Positions 17,487 to 24,692 of a stretch of DNA of 64,000 bases are shown piece by piece. Numbering within the stretch: position 1 is the stretch's first letter; every line of letters starts with the position of its first letter. The DNA is taken from contig NZ_JBAXHI010000013.1 in the NCBI RefSeq assembly GCF_037138995.1, forward strand, positions 1 to 64,000, in the 5' to 3' direction. The notes under the pieces are model-generated. The model was not told the DNA's origin, did no database searches, and saw nothing but the letters and a program-made list of their open reading frames with translations. This stretch comes from Chlorohelix sp037138995 (GTDB lineage Bacteria; Chloroflexota; Chloroflexia; Chloroheliales; Chloroheliaceae). Made by a program: the position numbers and the translations under genes.

Positions 17487-19634
17487 CTATTCCGTCGCAA
17501 TCAGGCGTGAATAAGGACCATTAACATTTTTCATCTGTTCGTGAGTGCCACGCTGTACGATTTTGCCTCTCTCCAGCACTATAATCTCATCACAATCTCG
17601 AATTGTGCTGAGTCGGTGTGCAATAATCAGGCAGGTGCAACCACGGCGGCGCAAGTTTTGGTCTATCAAGCTTTCTGTTACCGGGTCTAGTGCGCTGGTA
17701 GCTTCATCCAATATCAGTACCGCCGGGTTTCCCGCTAAAGCGCGGGCTATTTCAAGGCGTTGGCGTTGACCGCCGCTGAAATTTACGCCTTCTTCGGCTA
17801 CGGTTGAGGCATAACCGCCGGGTCGGGCAGCAATTTCATTGTGTATTCCGGCATCTTTGGAAGCCTGAATCACTTGTTGGTCAGGTATAGTAGGGTCCCA
17901 CATTGTCAGATTGTCGCGCACTGAGCCTTCAAACAGGAATATATCCTGATCTACAACTGCCAATGAGTTTGTAATTACGCTGCGTGGTATGTCGGAACGC
18001 GGTTTGCCATCAAATAATATCTCGCCTTCCCATGATTGGTAAAGACCAGAAACTAATTTTGCAACGGTAGATTTGCCGCTCCCGCTGCCACCCACCAATG
18101 CCACACGGCTACCGGGCTGAAGCGTCAGGTTAAAATCTTCTATTAGGGGCGACTCCAGCCGACTGTAACCGAATTTCAAATTCTTTAATTCCAAATATCC
18201 GGTCAATCTAGGTTGCCGTTTGGAGAGGTCGCTCCAATCTTCTTTCTTATCCAACGCGGTATCAGCTTTATTGCCGAGTACGTCATCCAGACGCTTTAGC
18301 CCGCCCTGTACATCTTGCAAAGTCGTACCAAGTTCCACCAGTTTGTTTACCGGCGAAAGAAAAGCGTACATCAGGCTTTGGAAGGCTATCAACATACCAA
18401 TGCTCAATTGCCCTTCTATTACTTTCATACTACCCAAGGTTAGAATTGCGGTAGTATTCAAGGCAGTTAGCAAGGGCGGAACTATGGATAGATACTGGGT
18501 ATAAACCGCCATTTCTTGACGCGCTCTTGCCAGTTTTGCCTGATACCCTGCCCATCGGGAAAAGAAATCCGACTCGCGCCCAATTGCTTTAAGGGTTTCA
18601 ATAGTGTACAAACCCGACATCGCTACTCCGGTCATTTTCCCGGATTCCTGTAATACTCTTTGGTTAAGGTCAACTCTTTTTCGCGAAACGTAGCGCAAAG
18701 CTACTATATTCAAAACAGCAAACAATATACCCACCAGAGTCAGAAGCGGGTCATAAATAAACATCAGAATGGCATAGAAAAAAATTGCGATAATATCAAG
18801 GAAGGTGGATGCCAACCTACCGGATAACAGATATGCAACTTGATCGTTTATCGAAACACGCCCACCGATTTCACCGGCATAACGTTGCAAATAATATTCC
18901 ATCGGCAAGCGTAAAACATGCCAGAGAAATTTACCCGACATACTAGCGGCAAGTTTGGTTTCTAGCCTTAAAAGATAATATTCGCGCACCCATGTTAAGG
19001 CGGCAGTGAGTAATAATGTGGCAGCCATTCCCACCAAAAGAGGTACTAGCCAGGAATTTAATTCTCGAACGAGGTAGTAATCCACGAAAATACGTGTAAA
19101 GGAGGGTACTATTAAACCCGGAATAACAAGGCTTAACCCTGCCAAAACCACAAATAGCAGAGCAGAACCAGAACCTGTAAGGCGATTACGCAATGCCGCT
19201 ACTACATCGAATTTCTTACCACCCTTGCGAAATTCGGCAGTTGGTTCAAATGTCAGCACTACCCCGGTAAACGACTCGTCAAACTCTTCTGAGGTGACAG
19301 CATAGGGACCACTGGCAGGGTCATTCAGAAATACTTTGCCTTTGCTAAAACCTTCTACCACTAGAAAATGGTTGAATTTCCAGTGGACAATAACCGGCAT
19401 CTGCATTTCGGGCAAGCTTTGCGGTTCTTTTCGGAAGCCTTTTGCCGTAAGCCCATAGGTACGCGCCGCTTTTACAACGTTGCTTGCCTTGCTACCATCG
19501 CGTGAAACTCCACAAGAAACCCTTAATTCTTCCAGAGGAACCCATCGTCCTAAATATGCTAAGATAATGGCAAGCGCGGCGGCTCCACATTCTACGGCTT
19601 CCATTTGCAGGACAGTAGGAGTCTTGACCCGCAT
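17487..19634 (-). CDS. NHLM-type peptidase C39 / ABC transporter (ABC1-like)
   Basis: A 715-residue bacteriocin-processing exporter. Residues about 4-135 are a C39 peptidase: catalytic Cys in QMEAVECGAAAL, His in WKFNHFLVVEG and Asp in LNDPASGP. Six membrane helices span about 165-450. The nucleotide-binding domain has Walker A GGSGSGKST, signature FSGGQRQRLE, Walker B VLILDEATSALD and IAHRLSTI. The opening (RVKTPTVLQMEAVECG, then RWVPLEELR and VSRDGSKASNVVKAA) is highly characteristic of NHLM-system peptidase-ABC proteins. It should cut a precursor after a Gly-Gly-type leader and export the core peptide. It is the middle gene of the operon: its ATG overlaps the adaptor stop (TAATG) and its own stop lies just before ATG 17482. 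All catalytic residues are intact. Confidence 0.93.
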   Translation of the reverse strand: MRVKTPTVLQMEAVECGAAALAIILAYLGRWVPLEELRVSCGVSRDGSKASNVVKAARTYGLTAKGFRKEPQSLPEMQMPVIVHWKFNHFLVVEGFSKGKVFLNDPASGPYAVTSEEFDESFTGVVLTFEPTAEFRKGGKKFDVVAALRNRLTGSGSALLFVVLAGLSLVIPGLIVPSFTRIFVDYYLVRELNSWLVPLLVGMAATLLLTAALTWVREYYLLRLETKLAASMSGKFLWHVLRLPMEYYLQRYAGEIGGRVSINDQVAYLLSGRLASTFLDIIAIFFYAILMFIYDPLLTLVGILFAVLNIVALRYVSRKRVDLNQRVLQESGKMTGVAMSGLYTIETLKAIGRESDFFSRWAGYQAKLARARQEMAVYTQYLSIVPPLLTALNTTAILTLGSMKVIEGQLSIGMLIAFQSLMYAFLSPVNKLVELGTTLQDVQGGLKRLDDVLGNKADTALDKKEDWSDLSKRQPRLTGYLELKNLKFGYSRLESPLIEDFNLTLQPGSRVALVGGSGSGKSTVAKLVSGLYQSWEGEILFDGKPRSDIPRSVITNSLAVVDQDIFLFEGSVRDNLTMWDPTIPDQQVIQASKDAGIHNEIAARPGGYASTVAEEGVNFSGGQRQRLEIARALAGNPAVLILDEATSALDPVTESLIDQNLRRRGCTCLIIAHRLSTIRDCDEIIVLERGKIVQRGTHEQMKNVNGPYSRLIATE

Positions 19635-20458
19635 TAGTTACCCTCCTGCTGAAATACAGGTAATATCAGAGTAATCGGGCGTTGCTCTCCCAGCACCAGA
19701 TTCGCGCTTGCAAGCGTCCCTCCGGTAAGTTTGAGATGGGGTCCACTTCCGGTTGTCCATTTAAATTCGCTAAAAGTAGAGTCTTTTTCCAACGTAACGT
19801 CAACCCTAATTAACGGTGCGCCGGAAGCCAAAGCATCGACCAGTTCGCGGCTTTTAAGCTGCACCAACAGGCTTTGTGACGAAACCGGAAATTGTGAGAC
19901 TAAGCTTACGGTACCCAAAAGGAAACCAGATTCTTCTGCGCGAACAGAAGAAGGCGAAAGTTGCACCTTCATACCGGGTTTTATTCGCTTGCCATCAGCT
20001 AGAGATACGAAAACTACCCCTTGCAAAGGTTTGCCGCTCAATTCAATATTCACAACCGAAGCTAATGCTTGAAGGGGAGAGCCTTTTTCCACCAGTACAT
20101 CTAGCACAGTTCCATCTCCCGGACTACGTAACTCAATATCTGCGCCTGCTTGGTTCTTGATTTTGGCAATAATCTGTCCATCTTTTACTGTATCCCCAGA
20201 ACGCACGCTAATGTTAGTCACAAATCCGGCTTCTTGTGTGTTAACTTCTTTTATCGCATCTGGGCTGTAAAGAAGTCCAGTACCACGCAATACGGTAGGG
20301 ATACTGCCAAAAATTGACCAGACAAGTGCAATTATCAGGACTAATGCTAACCCTGCAAGAGCTACCCAACCACGCCTTTCTGTAACTCGAATTGTTTTAT
20401 CCAAGTCTTCGGGTGTGGAGAGCTTATTAAGCGCATTCTGACGAAAAATATTTGACAT
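19634..20458 (-). CDS. NHLM-type HlyD membrane-fusion (adaptor) protein
   Basis: A 274-residue adaptor. The N-terminus (SNIFRQNALNKLSTPEDLD, then VTERRGWVALAGLALVL) has the cytoplasmic stretch and single membrane helix typical of the HlyD-like proteins of NHLM peptide export systems. A lipoyl/barrel-sandwich region follows (VRSGDTVKDGQIIAKI and ELRSPGDGTVLDVLVEKG), then a beta-rich C-terminal region. It lacks the long alpha-hairpin of Gram-negative HlyD proteins, which fits a system without a TolC-type partner. It should bridge the ABC exporter to the outside. It is the first gene of the operon, so the promoter is expected in 20459-20701. No precursor peptide gene with a Gly-Gly leader was seen upstream or downstream. 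Confidence 0.9.
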   Translation of the reverse strand: MSNIFRQNALNKLSTPEDLDKTIRVTERRGWVALAGLALVLIIALVWSIFGSIPTVLRGTGLLYSPDAIKEVNTQEAGFVTNISVRSGDTVKDGQIIAKIKNQAGADIELRSPGDGTVLDVLVEKGSPLQALASVVNIELSGKPLQGVVFVSLADGKRIKPGMKVQLSPSSVRAEESGFLLGTVSLVSQFPVSSQSLLVQLKSRELVDALASGAPLIRVDVTLEKDSTFSEFKWTTGSGPHLKLTGGTLASANLVLGEQRPITLILPVFQQEGN

Positions 20459-20701
20459 ATAATAACTCTCAGCTTAGCTTTAAATTGAATATTGGTTCAA
20501 GGGGTATGATAATGGGATAATCGGTATGATTAGCGCCTACTTTATCTTATCAGGCTGCGGAAAAGTGTCAACCCTTTTAATCGTTCTGTTTTAGAGAAAT
20601 CTTTAAATCTTGTATATAAATCAAGTTGCGCGAATAGGGCTTAAGCCTTATCATTTAGAAGGTCTTATCAATTATCGTACAAATGATGAGCCAGAAGGCA
20701 A

Positions 20702-21418
20702 ATGATGTTTGAAGGTATTATTTACGAGCTTGATGGCTTAATGGTTGACACCGAGTTGACACACGTTCGCGCATGGGGCGAATGTTTGCAAAAACTCAAA
20801 GTTGAGCCAAACGAAAATTTGTTGTTGGATTTATTGGGCAAGCGTACTTTTGATATAGCAGACTTTTTGCGCCATCGCTATAATTTGCCTATTAGCCCCA
20901 TGGAGGTTCATGAAAGTTGGCATGAAATATTCATGCAACTGATAGAGGAAAGCCTCGAACCAAAACAGGGATTGATAGAATCCCTTCAAATGTTCAAGGA
21001 TTATGAGTTTAAGTTAGCTATAATCTGCACCGGACCAAGGGATTACTTATATTATGTATTAGAAAAATTGGGGCTTGATGAAGCCTTCGATGTGATTGTA
21101 GCTGGCGATATGGTTCAGCAGAGCTACCCTGATCCAACTTTTCACATAGCCTGCGGTGAAACTTTTGCGCTTCACCCTTCTTCTGTACTATCGCTAACTT
21201 GTCGTAGAGATGGCGTAGAAGCTGCAACTAACGCTGCAATGAAATCTATCTGTATTCCCGGCTATCATACACCGCGTTGGCGGGCAATGGGCGCAAGCCT
21301 TGTATTATCCAACCTTGGAGAACTGAATCTTTCAATCATCCGCTCACTCTGGACAGAGCCTAATTCGGATTTTGGTCCACGTCCACAGCCACAACTTTTT
21401 CCTCATCGCAACCGTTAA
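20702..21418 (+). CDS. HAD-superfamily protein with lost catalytic residues (pseudoenzyme)
   Basis: A 238-residue protein with the overall layout of beta-phosphoglucomutase-like HAD phosphatases: YELDGLMVDTE at 8-18, a helical cap, then IVAGDMV and DGVEAATNAAM. The catalytic positions are changed. Motif I, normally DxD, reads E9-L-D11, so the Asp nucleophile is Glu (codon GAG). The motif III Lys of KPAPD-type segments appears as Ser in QQSYPDPTF. The motif IV acids of FEDS are Thr-Cys in SLTCRRDG. Mg-dependent phosphoryl transfer should therefore be lost, suggesting a binding or regulatory role. The reading frame is intact, and AAGG 6-9 bases before the ATG supports the start. It is divergent from the export operon. 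Confidence 0.8.
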   Translation: MMFEGIIYELDGLMVDTELTHVRAWGECLQKLKVEPNENLLLDLLGKRTFDIADFLRHRYNLPISPMEVHESWHEIFMQLIEESLEPKQGLIESLQMFKDYEFKLAIICTGPRDYLYYVLEKLGLDEAFDVIVAGDMVQQSYPDPTFHIACGETFALHPSSVLSLTCRRDGVEAATNAAMKSICIPGYHTPRWRAMGASLVLSNLGELNLSIIRSLWTEPNSDFGPRPQPQLFPHRNR

Positions 21419-21462
21419 ATTTTAATTGTTGTATCTTTATAAATATTAAGAAAGAATATATT

Positions 21463-21494
21463 AAGGTTCGGATAAGAAACGTTATCCGAACCTT
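21463..21494 (+). terminator. Perfect 13-bp hairpin after HAD-like gene
   Basis: AAGGTTCGGATAA at 21463-21475 pairs perfectly with TTATCCGAACCTT at 21482-21494 around the six-base loop GAAACG. The position after a stop codon suggests a terminator, although the T run afterwards is interrupted (CTTCTAGG). It could also be an operator or processed RNA hairpin. Confidence 0.6.
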
Positions 21495-21708
21495 CTTCTA
21501 GGTTCAAACAGCCTTAACGCCGCTAATATTCTCCCAAATAATCTATTTTAGATTTTCAGGATTTGCCACCGTACAGAAAAGAAGTTCTATCAAATAGTAG
21601 TAGGTGAAAACAAAAAGAAATATCGATGTGAGAGGGTCTGGTATATCCTAGTGTTCCCACCCAGAAGCGAAAATAGATAAAACTTACCATAAAATAATAA
21701 CGATTCCC

Positions 21709-21717
21709 TGTTATAAT
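21709..21717 (+). promoter_or_regulatory. Extended -10 promoter element
   Basis: TGTTATAAT is a perfect extended -10 (TGnTATAAT), 40 bases ahead of the ATG at 21758. No good -35 box is seen at normal spacing, which extended -10 promoters can do without. Confidence 0.45.
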
Positions 21718-21757
21718 ATCTTTTGATGAATACAATTAACACTTAGATGGAGACTCT

Positions 21758-22195
21758 ATGGTAGAAGAATACCTGCCGTTTTTTGTATATGGTACGCTAA
21801 GACCACGTGATTACAATTACATGATTTTTTTCCACAGGCATACAGAAAAAGAAGAAAGCGGGTTTACACTTGAAGGTATAGAGCTATATGACCTCGGCGC
21901 ATATCCTATGGCACGAGCAGTGAAAGATAAAACGAAAATTGTAACGGGCGATCTATTAACTGTTCCACTAGAAATATATTCAGATGTGCTGGCTAATGTG
22001 GATATGCTGGAAGATTATACACCCGGTCGTGACGATAATCATTATTGTCGTGAGGTTCGCGAAGTAAAAGGGTTGGATGGTTCAATTCGGAGAGCTTGGG
22101 TTTACATTGGTGATGAAGTATATTTCAAAAACCTAAAAATAAATCCTGTTCTGATAGAGCATGGCAATTGGCTACTTTGGAAGCGCCGAGTATAA
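21758..22195 (+). CDS. Gamma-glutamylcyclotransferase-like protein
   Basis: A 145-residue protein of the GGCT/AIG2-like fold. The N-terminal FFVYGTLRP is the family substrate-binding motif (YGTLR), followed by AYPMARAV and VTGDLL. The acidic residue in VDMLEDYTPG corresponds to the catalytic Glu. Members cyclise gamma-glutamyl-amino acids or cleave gamma-glutamylamines to give 5-oxoproline; the exact substrate cannot be told, and some family members have other roles. The gene is monocistronic, with its own extended -10 upstream and a terminator directly downstream shared with the convergent gene. Confidence 0.82.
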   Translation: MVEEYLPFFVYGTLRPRDYNYMIFFHRHTEKEESGFTLEGIELYDLGAYPMARAVKDKTKIVTGDLLTVPLEIYSDVLANVDMLEDYTPGRDDNHYCREVREVKGLDGSIRRAWVYIGDEVYFKNLKINPVLIEHGNWLLWKRRV

Positions 22196-22205
22196 AGATA
22201 TAAAA

Positions 22206-22235
22206 GGCGGGTAGCAAACCCGCCCACACTTTTTA
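22206..22235. terminator. Bidirectional terminator between convergent genes
   Basis: GGCGGGT (22206-22212) pairs with ACCCGCC (22218-22224) around AGCAA. It is followed by a T-rich run and preceded by an A-rich run, so it can serve both the GGCT-like gene on plus and the GlsB-type gene on minus. Confidence 0.85.
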
Positions 22236-22238
22236 TTA

Positions 22239-22580
22239 TTAGCGTGGATAGGTCGGTCTATTTGAGCTAAAAAGCCGAGAAAGCCCAATTACTGCCATCG
22301 CTCCGATAGTTGAGAAAACTACCCCACCTATCAAGTTATTATCCAAGCCGCCCATACCCAGTTTCGTTAGTATAAAGCCACTGAGTACAGAACCGAGCAA
22401 ACCATAAACCATATTGGCAATTAAATCTCCGGTTCTACCTTTCATCATGTAGTTAGCTAAGAACCCGGCAATCAACCCGATTATTAACCATCCAACCAGC
22501 GAAAATGCCATTGACATAACCACTGAGAGTACCGCCAAACCGATTATTATGAGAATAACTGCCAAAATTAAACCGCCCAT
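22239..22580 (-). CDS. GlsB/YeaQ/YmgE-family membrane protein
   Basis: A small hydrophobic protein of about 113 residues with four membrane segments. GWLIIGLIAGFLANYMMKGR followed by GDLIANMVYGLLGSVLSGF and GGVVFSTIGAMAV is the signature of the transglycosylase-associated (GlsB/YeaQ/YmgE) family, linked in other bacteria to general stress. I chose ATG 22580 because GGAGG lies eight bases before it; the in-frame TTG at 22595 is upstream of that site and the ATG at 22586 is too close to it. Start differences change only a few residues. Confidence 0.88.
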   Translation of the reverse strand: MGGLILAVILIIIGLAVLSVVMSMAFSLVGWLIIGLIAGFLANYMMKGRTGDLIANMVYGLLGSVLSGFILTKLGMGGLDNNLIGGVVFSTIGAMAVIGLSRLFSSNRPTYPR

Positions 22581-22693
22581 TTGCATAACCTCCAAGACAA
22601 CCTGTCATCCTAAATCAACAAACAACTCTTATATACATACGCACATTTTTTTATTTTGTTGCGTGCCTCTTTCAAATTTTCAGGCATGGGGGG

Positions 22694-23146
22694 TTATCTG
22701 CTTTGGCAATCAGGGCAATATCCTAGAAACATAACTTCATTGCCGATTAATTTATAGCCATGCAATTCATCGGCGGAAATTTGCAAATTGGGATATATAG
22801 TAGATATATCTTCGAGGCGACCGCAAGCTAGATATTCACCATCTATTCCAACTTTGAAGCCGATACATTTAAGATGGCTATGTGCATCGGTGCGAGGGTC
22901 AAAACGGCTGCAATCTCCATCTACCTGTATTTCAAGCAAGAAACTTGATTCGACTAATTCTCGCAGGGTTTTATAGACTGTTGCTAGAGAAATGTCAGGA
23001 ATTACTGCCCTTACCTCGTTATAGATGTCTTCAGCGGTAGGATGTGTAGTCTTACCTTCCAACGCTTTATAAATCAGGCGGCGTTGTGGTGTAACTTTCT
23101 TTCCGTTTTCGCGTAATTTTTGGCAAATCTCTTCAGCAATGAACAT
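22694..23146 (-). CDS. Fur/PerR-family metal- or peroxide-responsive repressor
   Basis: A 150-residue winged-helix regulator. The DNA-binding half has KVTPQRRLIYKAL, THPTAEDIYNEV and SLATVYKTLREL with the TVYKTL recognition helix of Fur proteins. The dimerisation half has the metal-binding RFD and HSHLKC segments. One of the two usual structural zinc CxxC pairs is altered: HLKCIGF has a single Cys where CxxCG is expected, while CPDC remains at the C-terminus. Whether it senses iron, peroxide, zinc or manganese cannot be decided. A perfect 7-1-7 palindrome at 23223-23237, 77 bases upstream of the ATG, suggests autoregulation. It lies downstream of a CDF metal exporter on the same strand, but about 400 bases away. 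Confidence 0.88.
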   Translation of the reverse strand: MFIAEEICQKLRENGKKVTPQRRLIYKALEGKTTHPTAEDIYNEVRAVIPDISLATVYKTLRELVESSFLLEIQVDGDCSRFDPRTDAHSHLKCIGFKVGIDGEYLACGRLEDISTIYPNLQISADELHGYKLIGNEVMFLGYCPDCQSR

Positions 23147-23547
23147 CTATTTATTTACCCCCGAATCAATTATGTGGATATTTAACGAGGCTAGGATATA
23201 CATTTTACCCATCGTTACTAATTAAGAATCATTCTTATGATTGAAAAATTATATCCCCTGACTATTTCTAAGTCAATAGTAACCAACCATAATTCATAGC
23301 AGTTGCAAGAAACGTTTTTAGGTCAGTAATCTGCGGCACCTGCCGGAGAGGAGGGGAGAGGATTTTGCAGATGTAGGTATTTAAGCAACGAGCTAAGAAA
23401 GATCGTCCTGCAATGCCCTCGGAAGGTCATTTTTCTGGAATAAATTGCTCTACCCTTGATGTTACTTCCTCGTTTTTCATTTTGGCGAGTAATATTTCCC
23501 AGCAGGTTGTGAAATCTGGGTTTCCTCCTCGACAAATCAAGGTTGCG
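23147..23547. other. Intergenic region upstream of fur-family gene
   Basis: A gap of about 400 bases holding the palindrome at 23223-23237. The rest has only weak coding signals on minus. A 70-codon frame from TTG 23535 is Arg/Lys-rich and unconvincing. A second frame without a start reads as a natural-looking peptide of about 50 residues (including NPDFTTCWEILLAKMKNEE) ending at a TGA near 23426; it may be a gene vestige. Neither is called as a gene. Confidence 0.4.
23223..23237. promoter_or_regulatory. Fur/PerR-type 7-1-7 operator palindrome
   Basis: TAAGAAT-C-ATTCTTA is a perfect inverted repeat with a one-base centre, the geometry of Fur/PerR/Zur boxes. It lies 77 bases before the start of the Fur-family gene at 23146 in AT-rich DNA that likely holds its promoter. 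Confidence 0.6.
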
Positions 23548-24501
23548 CTAATTTCTAGCGTTGGGATTAGCGCAAAAAATCTGGTTTAACTCGCAGGATT
23601 CGCTCTCGATTTGCAGGGTGGCATGGTGTATGTGGTACTGTTCTTCCAGCATATGGTTTATGGAATGCACTGTTCGGTTCGCATCTTGCAACGAACATTC
23701 GCCTTGCACTGTTAGGTGACAGGAAAGCACCTTATAATCGCGTCCAATCGTCCACACATGTAAATCATGCACATCTTCAACATAGGGTTGCTTCATAAGG
23801 TCGCGCACCAGACTGGGCATATCCAATCCGTCCGGTATCCCTTCTAGCAGAATGTTGGTTGCCTCTTTGATGATAGTCCAGCTTGACACGAGAATAAAAA
23901 GCCCGATAAGCATTGAGATTATAGGGTCGGCATAACGCCAGCCGAATACAATTTCAACCAGCCCTGCAATGATAACGCCTACGGAAGCGGCGGCATCGCC
24001 CACTATATGCAAGTATGCGCTACGGGTATTGAGGTCGTGTTTTGAGTCGTGATGCAACAACCACGCCACGCTGAGGTTTATAATCAGAGCAATACATGCC
24101 ACGCCAAGCACCGTCCAGCCCTGCACTTCGGGCGGTTGCATAAAACGCTGCACACCTTCGTAGAATATATAAATCGAAATCAGGATAAGCGTAACGGCAT
24201 TGAGGGTGGCTGCCAATATTCCGGCGCGATGGTAGCCGTAGGTTTTACGGTGATTCGGGGCGCGGCGTGCAATCCGAAGCGCCCACCAACTAAAAGCCAA
24301 AGCCAGCGCATCGGTCAGGTTGTGTCCGGCATCGGAAATAAGCGCAAGGCTGTTAGCCATTAACCCGGCTATCAACTCGATTACTACAAAACTGGCGGTT
24401 AGGGCAAAACCGATTTTAAACGCCGTCCCGCTAAAACTGTGCTGATGCTGGTGGTGGCTATGGTCGTGCGTATGTTCATCTATGGTAATTTGTTGAGTCA
24501 G
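23548..24501 (-). CDS. CDF-family metal cation exporter, CTG start with His-rich N-terminus
   Basis: A cation diffusion facilitator of about 317 residues, CzcD/ZitB-like. An ATG at 24375 would cut off the first membrane helix. The frame stays open upstream and encodes a His-rich stretch (HTHDHSHHQHQH) and then FKIGFALTASFVVIELIAG, which completes helix 1. The only suitable start is CTG 24501, with GGAG seven bases before it; TAA closes the frame just above. Metal-site motifs are present: SDAGHNLTDA (H..D) in helix 2 and VGDAAASVGV (H-V-G-D) in helix 5. The C-terminal cytoplasmic domain has DVHDLHVWTIG. It exports Zn2+ or similar divalent ions by proton exchange, and the His-rich segment would bind metal on the cytoplasmic side. 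Confidence 0.85.
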   Translation of the reverse strand: MTQQITIDEHTHDHSHHQHQHSFSGTAFKIGFALTASFVVIELIAGLMANSLALISDAGHNLTDALALAFSWWALRIARRAPNHRKTYGYHRAGILAATLNAVTLILISIYIFYEGVQRFMQPPEVQGWTVLGVACIALIINLSVAWLLHHDSKHDLNTRSAYLHIVGDAAASVGVIIAGLVEIVFGWRYADPIISMLIGLFILVSSWTIIKEATNILLEGIPDGLDMPSLVRDLMKQPYVEDVHDLHVWTIGRDYKVLSCHLTVQGECSLQDANRTVHSINHMLEEQYHIHHATLQIESESCELNQIFCANPNARN

Positions 24502-24692
24502 CGCATTTCTCCTTTATGCTTTTCCTTTTATTTTAAGCTCATCCGCCTGTAACCGCAACATGGAATAAATCGTCTTGCAGGAAAATTCTGAAAGCCGGGA
24601 AGTTTGTTATATAATGTGGCGGTGTTGGTACAATTTCAGTATTTTGAGCTACCTATTTGAATTACTAATGATGTTACGAGGTTAAGCTGGTT

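Larger units (their letters stand above)
21419..21757. other. Intergenic region with hairpin and promoter-like element
   Basis: A gap of 339 bases between the HAD-like and GGCT-like genes. It contains the long perfect hairpin at 21463-21494 and an extended -10 element at 21709-21717. No coding frame, tRNA or known riboswitch is recognised in the rest. Confidence 0.6.

Noticed and set aside
23323..23535. 70-codon minus-strand ORF after the CDF gene
   Set aside because: Starts at TTG, strongly basic with no fold or conserved motif, and the overlapping frames look as good; not supported as a gene.
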